DNA from: Flaviflexus massiliensis
GTDB taxonomy: Bacteria > Actinomycetota > Actinomycetes > Actinomycetales > Actinomycetaceae
DNA length: 64,000 bases
Assembly: GCF_001375495.1 (NCBI RefSeq)
Contig: NZ_LN831058.1
Location: 826,768 to 890,767, forward strand
Direction of reading: 5' to 3'
Translations under genes and position numbers: made by a program
Notes under the pieces: generated by a model
Database searches by the model: none
Told to the model about the DNA's origin: nothing
The model's input: only the letters and a program-made list of their open reading frames with translations
Shown: in pieces, positions 7,382-15,089 of the stretch
Numbering within the stretch: the stretch's first letter is position 1
Layout of the letters: the number at the start of each line of letters is the position of its first letter

Positions 7382-7644
7382 GTAGCTTCAAGAAGATGAT
7401 GGAAGCGCTGGATAAGCCGGTGAAGGGAGTCCCGACAGTGGACCAGGTTCGGGCACGGTTTATCGACTACGAGACCGAGATGTCACATTGTGCCGGATGG
7501 ATTGACGGCGTGAGCGACGAATACGGCGAAGCGTTCGACCGTTGGCTTGATCTGGTGCGCGCCGAAGCCTGGCTCCTGGGAGTTGGAGGCGGCATGTTCT
7601 ACGGCCCACTTGACATCCCGCCCAACCCGTACCGACAGGAGTAG
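7378..7644 (+). CDS. Small phage protein (88 aa), related to the 6726 gene product
   Basis: It shares the RWLDLVRAEAW segment and the NPYRQE tail with the 99-aa protein two genes upstream, and the underlying DNA (GTGCGCGCCGAAGC) is also conserved, pointing to a duplication. No known domain. The start ATG overlaps the DUF4326 stop. Confidence 0.7.
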   Translation: MSSFKKMMEALDKPVKGVPTVDQVRARFIDYETEMSHCAGWIDGVSDEYGEAFDRWLDLVRAEAWLLGVGGGMFYGPLDIPPNPYRQE

Positions 7645-7649
7645 GACGC

Positions 7650-7796
7650 ATGAGTGAGTCGACTCCGACGGGTGTACCGATCATCGACTGCACCACCTGC
7701 GGGAAACGGCATCCCGCTAGTCGTCAGCATTGCCCGACCTGCGGGCTGGCGACCCTCTGGCACCCGCACTGCGTTTGGGAAGGACAACCATCATGA
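7650..7796 (+). CDS. Two-CxxC zinc-ribbon microprotein (48 aa)
   Basis: A short frame between its neighbours: MSESTPTGVP, then CTTCGKRHPASRQHCPTCG, that is two CxxC knuckles 11 residues apart, followed by a His/Trp-rich tail. A GTAGGACGC sequence precedes the ATG. Its stop overlaps the start of the methyltransferase gene (ATGA at 7793), so it is probably translated. It likely binds zinc; partner unknown. Confidence 0.6.
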   Translation: MSESTPTGVPIIDCTTCGKRHPASRQHCPTCGLATLWHPHCVWEGQPS

Positions 7797-8437
7797 GTAC
7801 ATTCAAGAACCGCAAACTTTGGATTGATAGCCGAGGCATGCCAGTAATCACGACAACATCAAATGGGGCACGAAATGCGGAACATTGGGGATGGACCCCT
7901 GCAATCGCAACCCCGAGCGAAATGGCAGGACGCATGACTGGCAAGGTGCTTGACCCGACGTGCGGGGCACGCATGATGTGGTTCAACAAAACCGACCCGC
8001 GAGCAATCTACGGCGACCAGCGGACAGAGACCCACACCCTCTGCGACGGACGCACCCTCAACATCACCCCAGATGTCGAGCTGGACTTCCGGGAGCTACC
8101 CTTCGCTGACGAAACCTTCCGTCTGGTCGTGTTCGACCCGCCCCACCTGACCAACGTCGGGCACTCGTCATGGCTCGCAGCAAAATACGGGCGGCTTCTA
8201 CCTTCCTGGCAAGACGACATCACCGCAGGCTTCGCGGAGTGCTTCCGCGTCCTCAAACCGGAGGGAATCTTGATCTTCAAGTGGCCGGAGGTTCAGGTTC
8301 CTCTGGGTGACGTTCTCGCGTGCACGCCGGAAAAGCCGTTGTTCGGGCACACAGGCACCAACCCGACAACGCATTGGATGACGTTCATGAAGGACGCATC
8401 CCCCGACCATCACTCAGATAAGGAGACGGACGCATGA
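7793..8437 (+). CDS. Phage SAM-dependent DNA methyltransferase
   Basis: A 214-aa class I methyltransferase. The SAM-binding motif I is LDPTCGARMMWF (residue 52 on), an acidic motif II follows in IYGDQRT, and the catalytic motif IV is VVFDPPHL (near residue 113), which resembles the DPPY/DPPH of N6-adenine or N4-cytosine methyltransferases. The C-terminal part contains ECFRVLKPEGILIFKWP, a typical strand-5 block. It probably modifies phage DNA against host restriction. ATG 7793 is preferred because it couples to the upstream microprotein; an in-frame start further upstream lies inside that gene. Confidence 0.85.
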   Translation: MSTFKNRKLWIDSRGMPVITTTSNGARNAEHWGWTPAIATPSEMAGRMTGKVLDPTCGARMMWFNKTDPRAIYGDQRTETHTLCDGRTLNITPDVELDFRELPFADETFRLVVFDPPHLTNVGHSSWLAAKYGRLLPSWQDDITAGFAECFRVLKPEGILIFKWPEVQVPLGDVLACTPEKPLFGHTGTNPTTHWMTFMKDASPDHHSDKETDA

Positions 8438-8574
8438 ACTTCTTAACGCCCTTCTGGGAGCACCCCGCATGCGTGAAATGCGCCGGCTGCGGGAAGCCAC
8501 TCGTACTCAAATGGTCGAACAGCGCAATCGGATACGCGATCTACCACGGTTCTTGCAAGGAGAAGCCATGCTGA
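8434..8574 (+). CDS. Zinc-finger microprotein (46 aa)
   Basis: The ATG overlaps the methyltransferase stop (ATGA) and AAGGAG precedes it. The product has CVKCAGCG near residue 13 and a later Cys at 41, consistent with one small zinc site. Its stop overlaps the next ATG (8568). Function unknown. Confidence 0.55.
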   Translation: MNFLTPFWEHPACVKCAGCGKPLVLKWSNSAIGYAIYHGSCKEKPC

Positions 8575-8861
8575 AAACCTATCGCCAATCCCACGATCTC
8601 TGGGTGACCACCGGCGAGTTAACGTTCCCGACCCGGATACCGCCACACCTCGCCAGGACCATCGCACGCGAACTCCGTGCCCTCGCCCGCAAACCCGGCA
8701 GCCGGCGATGGACCTGGGAACGGCACCGACTCGCCGCCACCACCACCCCAGACACCATGACCCTCACCTTCCACGACACGATCACCGTCGCCATTAGCCG
8801 AGACGAACTCTCACAATTCATCAGCGAGCTACAGACCCACGGATACGGGAGACAACAATGA
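8568..8861 (+). CDS. Hypothetical phage protein (97 aa)
   Basis: GCAAGGAGAAGCC precedes the ATG at 8568. The product is basic in the first half (RTIARELRALARKPGSRRW) and beta-rich in the second (TMTLTFHDTITVAISRDEL). No family recognised. It is part of a run of coupled small genes. Confidence 0.65.
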   Translation: MLKTYRQSHDLWVTTGELTFPTRIPPHLARTIARELRALARKPGSRRWTWERHRLAATTTPDTMTLTFHDTITVAISRDELSQFISELQTHGYGRQQ

Positions 8862-9154
8862 TCAGGGTCCGCATTCACAAACGAAAAAACAAGCCACTCC
8901 CCGGACACCCCAACCGCGACATATGGCGGTGGCGAATCGACAAAACCCACTCACGCGGCGCAGACACCATCCGCAAAGGCGACGCCCCCACATGGAAAGA
9001 AGCCTGCCGAGAAGCACAACTCGCATACCTAACCCAAAAATGGGGCGAAGCCAACATAAGACAAGTTCAAGAATTCGCAAAACGCATCGTATCCGTCCAC
9101 ACTATCCCGGCTGACCAATGGCAGACCTTCCTCAAGGAGCCCAACAATGACTGA
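8858..9154 (+). CDS. Basic hypothetical phage protein (98 aa)
   Basis: A Lys/Arg/Trp-rich protein (MIRVRIHKRKNK at the start), possibly a small nucleic-acid-binding protein given its charge. No recognised domain. The start overlaps the previous stop by ATGA and its end overlaps the next start. Confidence 0.65.
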   Translation: MIRVRIHKRKNKPLPGHPNRDIWRWRIDKTHSRGADTIRKGDAPTWKEACREAQLAYLTQKWGEANIRQVQEFAKRIVSVHTIPADQWQTFLKEPNND

Positions 9155-9344
9155 CCTCGACCCCTTGGAGCATGTTGCGCGAAAACTCTGTATAGCAGAC
9201 GGAAACGACCCCGACAGACATGTTTGGGAACACGACGAATACGGGAGGCGGACCGTCTCAGAACCAGCCTGGACCCACTACGTCCCAGTGTTTGAAAAGC
9301 TCCTCAGCGCACCAGTTGAAACCGAAGGAGACGACGATGACTGA
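9147..9344 (+). CDS. Small acidic phage protein (65 aa)
   Basis: An acidic product ending in EGDDDD. It overlaps the preceding gene by 8 nt and the next by 8 nt (ATGACTGA), so it is translated in the same coupled chain. Its opening MTDLDPLEHVARKLCIADG resembles small phage proteins of unknown function. Confidence 0.6.
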   Translation: MTDLDPLEHVARKLCIADGNDPDRHVWEHDEYGRRTVSEPAWTHYVPVFEKLLSAPVETEGDDDD

Positions 9345-9507
9345 CCGCTATCCGCCACGTCCACAGGACTGCGCCACCTGCAACATGCACGGCCCTGAAC
9401 TGCCACCTTCTTCCAGTGCGCTCCTCGACTTGCACCGCGCTAGCCACGACGCCGTGCAAGCGATCGCCCAACCGTTCATCAACTTCTTCGAAAGGCACGC
9501 CCGATGA
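9337..9507 (+). CDS. Small phage protein with one CxxC (56 aa)
   Basis: ATG 9337 follows a GGAG (9329-9332) and overlaps the previous gene. The product has CATCNMH near residue 11, then a helical C-terminal half. Too short to classify. Confidence 0.55.
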   Translation: MTDRYPPRPQDCATCNMHGPELPPSSSALLDLHRASHDAVQAIAQPFINFFERHAR

Positions 9508-10214
9508 CTGACCTGGACCAGGCACGCACCCACATGCAGGACATCATCCAGTGGTGGGACATCCTCGGCGACGTCGCCGAAACCGCGACCGGAGTCGTGG
9601 GACACAGGCTCTCCATGACCGGGGTGCACGGTACACCGAAAGACGCCACTGTCACCGCGATCCTACAGATCGACGCTGTCGACACCATCCAGAAAGACGT
9701 GGAGGCGCTCGCGGGCAAGCTTGGGTGGCGTCCCCGCCGTGATGGCGACCCGAAGATTTACATTCTTGGGAACCTCGAATGGGCCGCGTTGAATCTCGCA
9801 CCCATCGAATGGACCGTCCCTATCGATGACCTCCACCGCCGGGTTGGTTCACTGACCGGCCATGCACCACGGCCCACACAGCGCCTCTGTCCACTCTGCG
9901 GAGAGACCCTGAGGATCATCCCACCAGACAGACCCACATGGCACACCGCCTCAGAACGACGCGCAGCCGCGTCAGAACCAGACCGCTTCACCTGTGACGG
10001 CTGCGGGGAAACACGCACGAGCGAAGAAATCGAGACCCTTTTCAGGTGGCGGATTTCGAATGCGGATGCCCAGGTTCTTCCTCGGGAAGCGTCCCGGCTC
10101 CTCGGGATCCCAGAGCAGACGATCTACTCATGGATCAGGCGTGGCCTCCTCGAGCGCACTGGGGAAGCAGTGAGCCTCTCAGACACCGCAACACTACGGA
10201 AGGACCACACATGA
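9504..10214 (+). CDS. Phage protein with zinc ribbon and MerR-like helix-turn-helix (236 aa)
   Basis: Three parts are visible: an N-terminal alpha/beta domain of about 115 residues ending in PIEWTVPIDDL; a zinc ribbon with CPLCGE near residue 131 and CDGCGE near 166; and a C-terminal helix-turn-helix (LPREASRLLGIPEQTIYSWIRRG) of the MerR/excisionase type. This is the build of a DNA-binding regulator or structural adaptor; it is the last large gene of the early block, so late-gene regulation is a reasonable guess. The start overlaps the preceding stop. Confidence 0.75.
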   Translation: MTDLDQARTHMQDIIQWWDILGDVAETATGVVGHRLSMTGVHGTPKDATVTAILQIDAVDTIQKDVEALAGKLGWRPRRDGDPKIYILGNLEWAALNLAPIEWTVPIDDLHRRVGSLTGHAPRPTQRLCPLCGETLRIIPPDRPTWHTASERRAAASEPDRFTCDGCGETRTSEEIETLFRWRISNADAQVLPREASRLLGIPEQTIYSWIRRGLLERTGEAVSLSDTATLRKDHT

Positions 10215-10282
10215 CATTAAAGAGCCAATGGTGCATAATGAAACCAGGGCGGAAGCATACCCAGAGTTCAAAGAAGAGCTGA
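10211..10282 (+). CDS. Possible 23-aa peptide
   Basis: ATG 10211 overlaps the stop of the helix-turn-helix gene (ATGA) and the frame closes after 23 basic codons. It may only serve to couple translation to the 10286 gene 3 nt beyond it. Confidence 0.25.
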   Translation: MTLKSQWCIMKPGRKHTQSSKKS

Positions 10283-10285
10283 GAA

Positions 10286-10501
10286 ATGCCAGATTTTCAA
10301 CTTGAGTCATGGAAAGTACATTCCAAGGTGATCACACGAGTCATGGGTGGCGGTGAGATTCGCCGGAACGTTATTGATGCCGTCTATTTCGTCAATGGCC
10401 AAAGACTCGGGTGTAACAACAAGATCACCGAGCTCCCCATGAACGCAACGCGAAAGCAAGTAGAAGCGGAATTGAAGCAGCACTTAGGAATCGCTGACTG
10501 A
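10286..10501 (+). CDS. Hypothetical phage protein (71 aa)
   Basis: A short alpha/beta protein starting 3 nt after the preceding stop, with AAAGAAGAG as a usable ribosome binding site. No motif is recognised. It ends the early plus-strand run; the next genes are a divergent pair of cargo-like genes. Confidence 0.6.
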   Translation: MPDFQLESWKVHSKVITRVMGGGEIRRNVIDAVYFVNGQRLGCNNKITELPMNATRKQVEAELKQHLGIAD

Positions 10502-10566
10502 GAACACGAGGGTGGAAGCGTCACAAACAGTGAAGATCGCTTCCTCCCTCGCATATGGATACCGGA

Positions 10567-10755
10567 CTAATTCTCCGCCATAGTCTCCTCATTCCTTCGA
10601 CCAAATCTGGGACATTTTGGGTTCCCGCAGACCCAAAACTCCTGCGTAGCTGAGCCGCTACCAGGCTCCTCCATTGAAGCCTCACCAACCAGAACTCGCT
10701 TTAGTCTCATAGGCTTTTTGCATCCTTGACAACGCCTACCCAAAACATTCTCCAT
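10567..10755 (-). CDS. Zinc-ribbon microprotein, minus strand (62 aa)
   Basis: The product has CQGCKKPM near residue 9 and CGNPKCPRFGR near 43, a plausible four-Cys zinc ribbon of the type found in small regulatory or toxin-associated proteins. It runs against the phage genes and is divergent from the lipoprotein gene at 10818, with 62 bp between. Ribosome-binding signal is weak, so the start is uncertain. It could be a lysogeny-expressed accessory gene. Confidence 0.5.
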   Translation of the reverse strand: MENVLGRRCQGCKKPMRLKRVLVGEASMEEPGSGSATQEFWVCGNPKCPRFGRRNEETMAEN

Positions 10756-10817
10756 CCACTCAAAAGCAAACCAATCGAATCAATGTTTGCCTACACGAAA
10801 TTTAATACACTCAGCAC

Positions 10818-11354
10818 ATGAACACTAGAAACCTCACGACTATACTTGGCGCATTAGCCCTCACGCTTTCCGCCTGCAGTGGAGACAGCTCGCCAGACGG
10901 AACCCCTCTCGGTGAACCATACGCAGTCACTTACAACGACACACCGTTCGAAATTACTCTCGACAACATCGAGTGTGGACTGACCGAAGCCACTAAAGAG
11001 ACCCGGACCATCAGCATCGGCGCATCAGGCAGCAGTGACAAGATGGTCGAAGAAACCTTTACTGCTGCTCCCGGCAACCAATACTGCCGATTCGAAGCCA
11101 CCGCCACCAACCTCGGCACTGCTCCCGCATGGGCGCAATACATTCGACAGGCCCAGGTCGACGGGAAGATCTTCGATAACCATGACACGAACGACCTGAA
11201 CGCCGTTACCGACGGGCCGCCGCCTTGGGAACACCTCCAGCCCGGGTCGTCGGCCACCATCACCCAATGGCTCGAACTCCCCGAAGGAGACGTGGAGGCA
11301 CTGATTTATCCCCCCGGGGATGATTCTCAAGCCCACCCCCCCCCCCCCCCATAA
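10818..11354 (+). CDS. Prophage-encoded secreted lipoprotein
   Basis: The N-terminus is a lipoprotein signal peptide (hydrophobic TTILGALALTLSAC with Cys 20 in an LSAC lipobox), followed by a Ser/Asp/Gly linker and a beta-rich domain of about 130 residues that resembles DUF4352-type immunoglobulin-like lipoprotein domains (EITLDNIECGL, CRFEATATNLGTAPAW). TACACT 6 nt before the ATG suggests leaderless transcription. Lipoproteins carried by prophages often block superinfection; that is inference. The reported C-terminus (HPPPPP, residues 173 on) runs into a poly-C tract that looks like a sequence error, so the true end is uncertain. Confidence 0.75.
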   Translation: MNTRNLTTILGALALTLSACSGDSSPDGTPLGEPYAVTYNDTPFEITLDNIECGLTEATKETRTISIGASGSSDKMVEETFTAAPGNQYCRFEATATNLGTAPAWAQYIRQAQVDGKIFDNHDTNDLNAVTDGPPPWEHLQPGSSATITQWLELPEGDVEALIYPPGDDSQAHPPPPP

Positions 11355-11580
11355 CCCCCCCCGGGGGGTTCACCAGCCCCCCCCATACACGAAGCCCGGC
11401 CCCACCCCTCACTTTACCCCCACCCCCCGCTGGTGACACCCCGCCCCGCCCGGGTGGCGGCCCGCGGGGGAGGATTCTCAACCCCCCCCCCCCCTCGTCA
11501 AATACCCCCCCCCGGTGGGTTCCCCACCCCCCTCCATCCACGAGCCCCGGCCCCCCCCATCACTTAACGCCCACCCCAGC
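11322..11580. repeat. Garbled 151-bp-offset duplication with poly-C tracts, probable assembly error
   Basis: GATTCTCAA occurs at 11322 and again at 11473, and what follows each copy can be aligned: poly-C, a CCGG..GGTTC block, an ACGA(G)CCCCGGCCCC block, and TCACTTTA/TCACTTAA. The left copy looks like a C-enriched corruption of the right one. Runs of up to about 15 C, which are not seen elsewhere in this window, and the offset of 151 bp (a common short-read length) point to misassembled low-quality reads rather than biology. Confidence 0.7.
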
Positions 11581-11616
11581 ATGTGAGCACCCCTGCAGTC
11601 CATGAGGAGGCCCGCC

Positions 11617-11928
11617 GTGTCAATGAGCCCCCGCCGGACAAACGGCCGCGCCCAGCAAAACTTCTCACGCATCGTGCTCGCACGAGCGAACGGCCGCTGC
11701 GAAGTCCAAGGCCCAAACTGCCAAGGTCGAGCCGTCGAGGCAGACCACATCATTCCACTCATGGATGGCGGCTCACACGACCCAGAGAACGGCAGGGCAG
11801 TCTGTCGTCCGTGCCACAGAACCTTCACAGACAAACAAATCTTTCAAGCAAAGAATGCGTGGCGACGAAAGCCCATTGCGCATCCCGCAGACACCGCGCC
11901 CCAAGGTCTCTACACTGGGCTGGATTAA
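11617..11928 (+). CDS. HNH endonuclease of the packaging module
   Basis: The HNH core is clear: CEVQGPNCQG, then VEADHIIPLMDGG (the catalytic His with DH), an Asn in DPENGRAVC and CRPCHRTFTDKQ, with two pairs of Cys holding a structural zinc. HNH proteins beside terminase genes take part in cos cleavage in many phages of Gram-positive hosts. AGGAGG (11605-11610) points to GTG 11617 or ATG 11623 as start; ATG 11602 is also in frame but has no ribosome binding site. Confidence 0.85.
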   Translation: MSMSPRRTNGRAQQNFSRIVLARANGRCEVQGPNCQGRAVEADHIIPLMDGGSHDPENGRAVCRPCHRTFTDKQIFQAKNAWRRKPIAHPADTAPQGLYTGLD

Positions 11929-12280
11929 AGGCGTCGGTGTGACAAGCGTGTTTCCCGCTCACTTCCATGACGGACCAGGCATTTTCCTCTCCCGTGACGC
12001 TGCCCACCCCCGATACCCCTCCCCCGCCCCAAGCCCGGCCCTCTAACTGCATAGGGCCTCCCCGGCTGTATATTTTCCGAACCTCTCTCACGCGCGCGAA
12101 GAGAATGGCCCTGAGCGCTCCTGTGTGGCGTCGTGTGGGCCGATCTCATTCTTGGGGTGGGCAACCTACTGCTGGATTTTGCTGGGTTCTTGAATTCGCC
12201 CCTTAATTGGGTTGCCATCTTTTCCGGCTAGTATTCGTTGTTATGTCGCTATTTAACCGTAAACAGGCTAGAATAATGGT
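11929..12280. other. 352-bp gap between HNH and the next gene, likely cos or packaging site
   Basis: No coding support. The first half is very C-rich; the second half holds AT-richer sequence ending in TAGAAT (12269-12274), 6 nt before the next ATG. A packaging initiation site is usually found beside the HNH/terminase genes, so a cos site here is plausible, but I cannot identify cohesive ends by eye. Confidence 0.3.
12269..12274 (+). promoter_or_regulatory. -10 element for leaderless transcription of the 12281 gene
   Basis: TAGAAT sits 6 nt upstream of the ATG at 12281, and no Shine-Dalgarno is present. This spacing puts the transcription start at or next to the start codon, the normal arrangement for leaderless actinobacterial genes. 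No good -35 is visible. Confidence 0.5.
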
Positions 12281-12826
12281 ATGAGAATTTGCGGTCATTG
12301 CGGTAAGTCGATTGCCGGGAAGCGTGCGAACGCGGTCTGGTGCTCCACTTCTTGCCGTGTCATGGGCGCGCGAGCGAGGAAGGCTCTGCCGGCCGAGATG
12401 ACGAGCAGTCCACGGTGGGTCCGGTTCGCGCTGCGTCCCCGTAAGAATGGGAAGCTCGCGAAGGTCCCGATACAGCTGAACGGCCAGAATGCGTCCTCCA
12501 CCAACCCCGCCACCTGGAGCACCTACGAAGCGACGAAAGCTTCGACCGTGGGTGATGGACTCGGTTGGGTTCTCGGTGACGGGATCGGCTGCTTGGATCT
12601 CGATAATTGTTTTGATGAGAACGGCACACTGTCAGATTTTGCGCGCTCGGTGATCGCGGAGCATGAGCAGCAGGTGGTTCTGATTGAACGGTCGCTGTCC
12701 GGACGTGGCGTTCATATTTTCTTGCCGATGGCACCTGGTGCTGGTCGGCGGTCCGAGCGGATTGAAGTTTATCCTCCCGACAGTGGTCGGTTTATTGCGG
12801 TGACAGGAGACAGGCTCCGCATCTAG
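12281..12826 (+). CDS. Solitary prim-pol-like protein with N-terminal zinc finger
   Basis: A 181-aa protein. Residues 4-26 form a zinc finger (CGHCGKSIAGKRANAVWCSTSC). The rest resembles the N-terminal domain of phage/plasmid primases such as the NrS-1 type: PRWVRFALRP, VPIQLNGQNASSTNPATW, GLGWVLGDGIGCLDLDNC (acidic metal-binding residues near 105-110), RSLSGRGVHIFLP and EVYPPDSGRFIAVTGD. No helicase domain follows. Its place between HNH and the terminase, away from the replication block, is odd; it is a second prim-pol-like gene in the same phage. Small stand-alone versions occur in this position in other actinobacterial prophages, but what they do there is not known to me. Confidence 0.75.
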   Translation: MRICGHCGKSIAGKRANAVWCSTSCRVMGARARKALPAEMTSSPRWVRFALRPRKNGKLAKVPIQLNGQNASSTNPATWSTYEATKASTVGDGLGWVLGDGIGCLDLDNCFDENGTLSDFARSVIAEHEQQVVLIERSLSGRGVHIFLPMAPGAGRRSERIEVYPPDSGRFIAVTGDRLRI

Positions 12827-12849
12827 TTTTGTGAAGGTGGTGGTTAGCG

Positions 12850-13308
12850 TTGGCTCTTCCTGGTAGGAAACCACCCCAAGCCGGTGATGCACCCAGGCAT
12901 CGAGTTGAACCTGTCCATGATTGGACGGAGGTCCCGGATGTGCCATTCGCAGGTCCGTGGCCGGTCGATCTTCCCGAGGGTCGTGTGATTGTCACGAAGG
13001 ACGGCCCGATCGATGTCAGCTTGCAACCTGAAACACGGGCGTGGTGGGAAACCATCAAGACCATGCCTCACGCGGTGTTGTGGACGGAGTCGGATTGGCA
13101 GTTCGCGAAGGCAACCGCAATCGTCGCTGATATGGGGTTTTGTGGTGGCGTTGGTGCGATGACTGAGTTGCGTCAGCGTGAGAAAACTTTGGGTACAACG
13201 CACGAGGCTCGTATGGGTTTGAGGATTCGCTATGTTGACCCTATTGGGGGTGAGGAACGCGGGAAGCTTGCGGAGGTGAGGACGATTGACGGTATCGCCG
13301 ATCTCTGA
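12850..13308 (+). CDS. Terminase small subunit
   Basis: A 152-aa protein directly upstream of the large terminase, with the usual small-subunit build: a Pro-rich N-terminus, then a mostly helical domain (AWWETIKTMPHAVLWTESDWQFAKATAIVADM) and a short C-terminal tail. It would recognise phage DNA and hand it to the large subunit. TTG at 12850 is preferred on position and length; GAAGGTGG upstream is the likely ribosome site. It overlaps the large subunit gene by 23 nt. Confidence 0.75.
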   Translation: MALPGRKPPQAGDAPRHRVEPVHDWTEVPDVPFAGPWPVDLPEGRVIVTKDGPIDVSLQPETRAWWETIKTMPHAVLWTESDWQFAKATAIVADMGFCGGVGAMTELRQREKTLGTTHEARMGLRIRYVDPIGGEERGKLAEVRTIDGIADL

Positions 13309-15067
13309 AATTCTTCCCGGCTACCGTGTCGACCCGGAGTCTGGTGCGCTGGTTACGTTGCCGTGGCCTTCTAGGCCGTCTGCGAAGGTGAGGCTTGCGA
13401 AGAATTCGCTTGGTCCGGGGATTATTGATTGGGCTGAGGGCCGAACAAACGAGCCCGGCCTAACGCATTATCTGACTGGTGCTCCGTGGAGATTCACGCC
13501 TGGACAAAAACGTTTTTTGATCATGTGGTATGCCTTCGACGAGACTGGCAGGTTCGTTTACCGGTCTGGTGTGAAGCGTGGGGCGAAAGGGACTGGTAAG
13601 GATCCGTTTGCGGCGGCAATGATGCTGATCGAGTTCATTGGCCCGTCCCAGCTGGTGTGGGATGCCCGGCTGGGCTGGACGGGTGTCAGGCATCGGATGC
13701 CGCTTGTCCAGGTGGGTGCGAACTCGGAAGCACAGGCTAAGGACACGATGAGGATCGCGAACTCGATGCTTTCGAAAGAGGCTCGCCGTTATTACGAGGT
13801 TGACTGTGGTGAGACTGCTACGAAGTTGCAGGATGGTACTGGTGGCCGCATGGAAGTGTTGACGTGGTCGGAGGGTTCAACGGAGGGTGACCCTGCAACT
13901 TTCATTGCGTTGAATGAGTCGCATCATATGACCGGTTCAGGTGGGCATGCGATCGCGGCGGTTGCCCGTCGTAACGTTGGCAAGTCTCCTCGTGAGTTGC
14001 AAGCGCGCCTGGTTGAGTTCACTAATGCTCACCGTCGTGGTGGAGATTCGGCTGCGGAGCGGTCATTTGAGGCGTGGCAGAAGCAGGTTTCAAATAAGGC
14101 GCTTTTGCAAGACATTTTGTATGACTCGATCGAGGCGGATCCGCGGTTGCGGATTCATGTGCCGGATGAATTGAAGCTCGGTATCGAGCAGGCCTATAGT
14201 GACGCTCCTTGGGCGGATACGGAACGTTTGCAGGCAGAAGCGCTAGATGCGCGCACCTCGGCTGGTGACACGATCCGGTTCTATTTCAACGGTTTGGCAG
14301 CGGCTGAGGATGCGTGGGTCGATCCAGGCAAGGTCGACGGATTGATGATGGAGGACGCGGTTCTTGAGGACCGTGAGGCGATCGCGATCTTCGCGGACCT
14401 TTCCAAATCTGAGGATTCGACTGCTGTAGTCGCTTGCCGCCTATCGGATTCGGCGTTCTTTGTTCTTGGCGTCTGGCAGAAACCGCATGGTGATCGCGGT
14501 AAGACGTGGCTTGCTCCTCGTGATGAGGTGAAGGCCGCGATCCTTGAAGCTGATGAGCGGTATCGTGTCGTGTGGCTGGGTGTGGACCCGTCACCGGCTG
14601 AGGATGATGCGACAGAAGCCCTTTATTGGCAGGAAATGTTAGACGAACTGCATCAGCACTTTTCAAAGAAATTGAAGGTGTGGGCCACTCCGGGACGTGG
14701 TGGTTCTTCCATTCTTTTCGATATGAGGATGTCTCAGACCGGGGGAAAGTCCCGCAATGAGGAGTTCACGAAGACAGCGATGCTTGTTGCGACTCTGATT
14801 GATGAATCAGATCCTTCGAATGGTGTCATTCCATTCACGTTGGAAGCGAACCCTATTTTGCGTCGGCATATGCACAATGCGAAGCGCCGACCGAATTTGT
14901 GGGGGTTCACTCTGGGGAAAGAGACGCGGGATTCTCCCCGGAAGGTGGATCTTGCAGTTTGTGTTGTCGGGGCTCGGCTTGGCCGTGACCGGGCTTTGAA
15001 TTCGGGCAAGGTGAAGTCTGGTCGGAAGCGGCGGACGGCGCGTCGTCGTACCGCAATTTTCGCGTGA
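13286..15067 (+). CDS. Terminase large subunit
   Basis: A 593-aa packaging motor. The ATPase half has the Walker A-like KRGAKGTGKDPF near residue 97 and the Walker B/coupling block FIALNESHHM near 206. The nuclease half has FADLSKSEDSTA near 369 (first catalytic Asp of the RNase H fold) and WLGVDPSPAEDD near 430. The basic C-terminus (GRKRRTARRRT) is typical for DNA or portal contact. TTG 13286 lies 5 nt after GGAGGTGAGG. It pumps DNA into proheads and cuts at genome ends, together with the HNH and small subunit genes upstream. Confidence 0.93.
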   Translation: MTVSPISEILPGYRVDPESGALVTLPWPSRPSAKVRLAKNSLGPGIIDWAEGRTNEPGLTHYLTGAPWRFTPGQKRFLIMWYAFDETGRFVYRSGVKRGAKGTGKDPFAAAMMLIEFIGPSQLVWDARLGWTGVRHRMPLVQVGANSEAQAKDTMRIANSMLSKEARRYYEVDCGETATKLQDGTGGRMEVLTWSEGSTEGDPATFIALNESHHMTGSGGHAIAAVARRNVGKSPRELQARLVEFTNAHRRGGDSAAERSFEAWQKQVSNKALLQDILYDSIEADPRLRIHVPDELKLGIEQAYSDAPWADTERLQAEALDARTSAGDTIRFYFNGLAAAEDAWVDPGKVDGLMMEDAVLEDREAIAIFADLSKSEDSTAVVACRLSDSAFFVLGVWQKPHGDRGKTWLAPRDEVKAAILEADERYRVVWLGVDPSPAEDDATEALYWQEMLDELHQHFSKKLKVWATPGRGGSSILFDMRMSQTGGKSRNEEFTKTAMLVATLIDESDPSNGVIPFTLEANPILRRHMHNAKRRPNLWGFTLGKETRDSPRKVDLAVCVVGARLGRDRALNSGKVKSGRKRRTARRRTAIFA

Positions 15068-15089
15068 TGGAGAGGGAGGGGCGGTTCTT

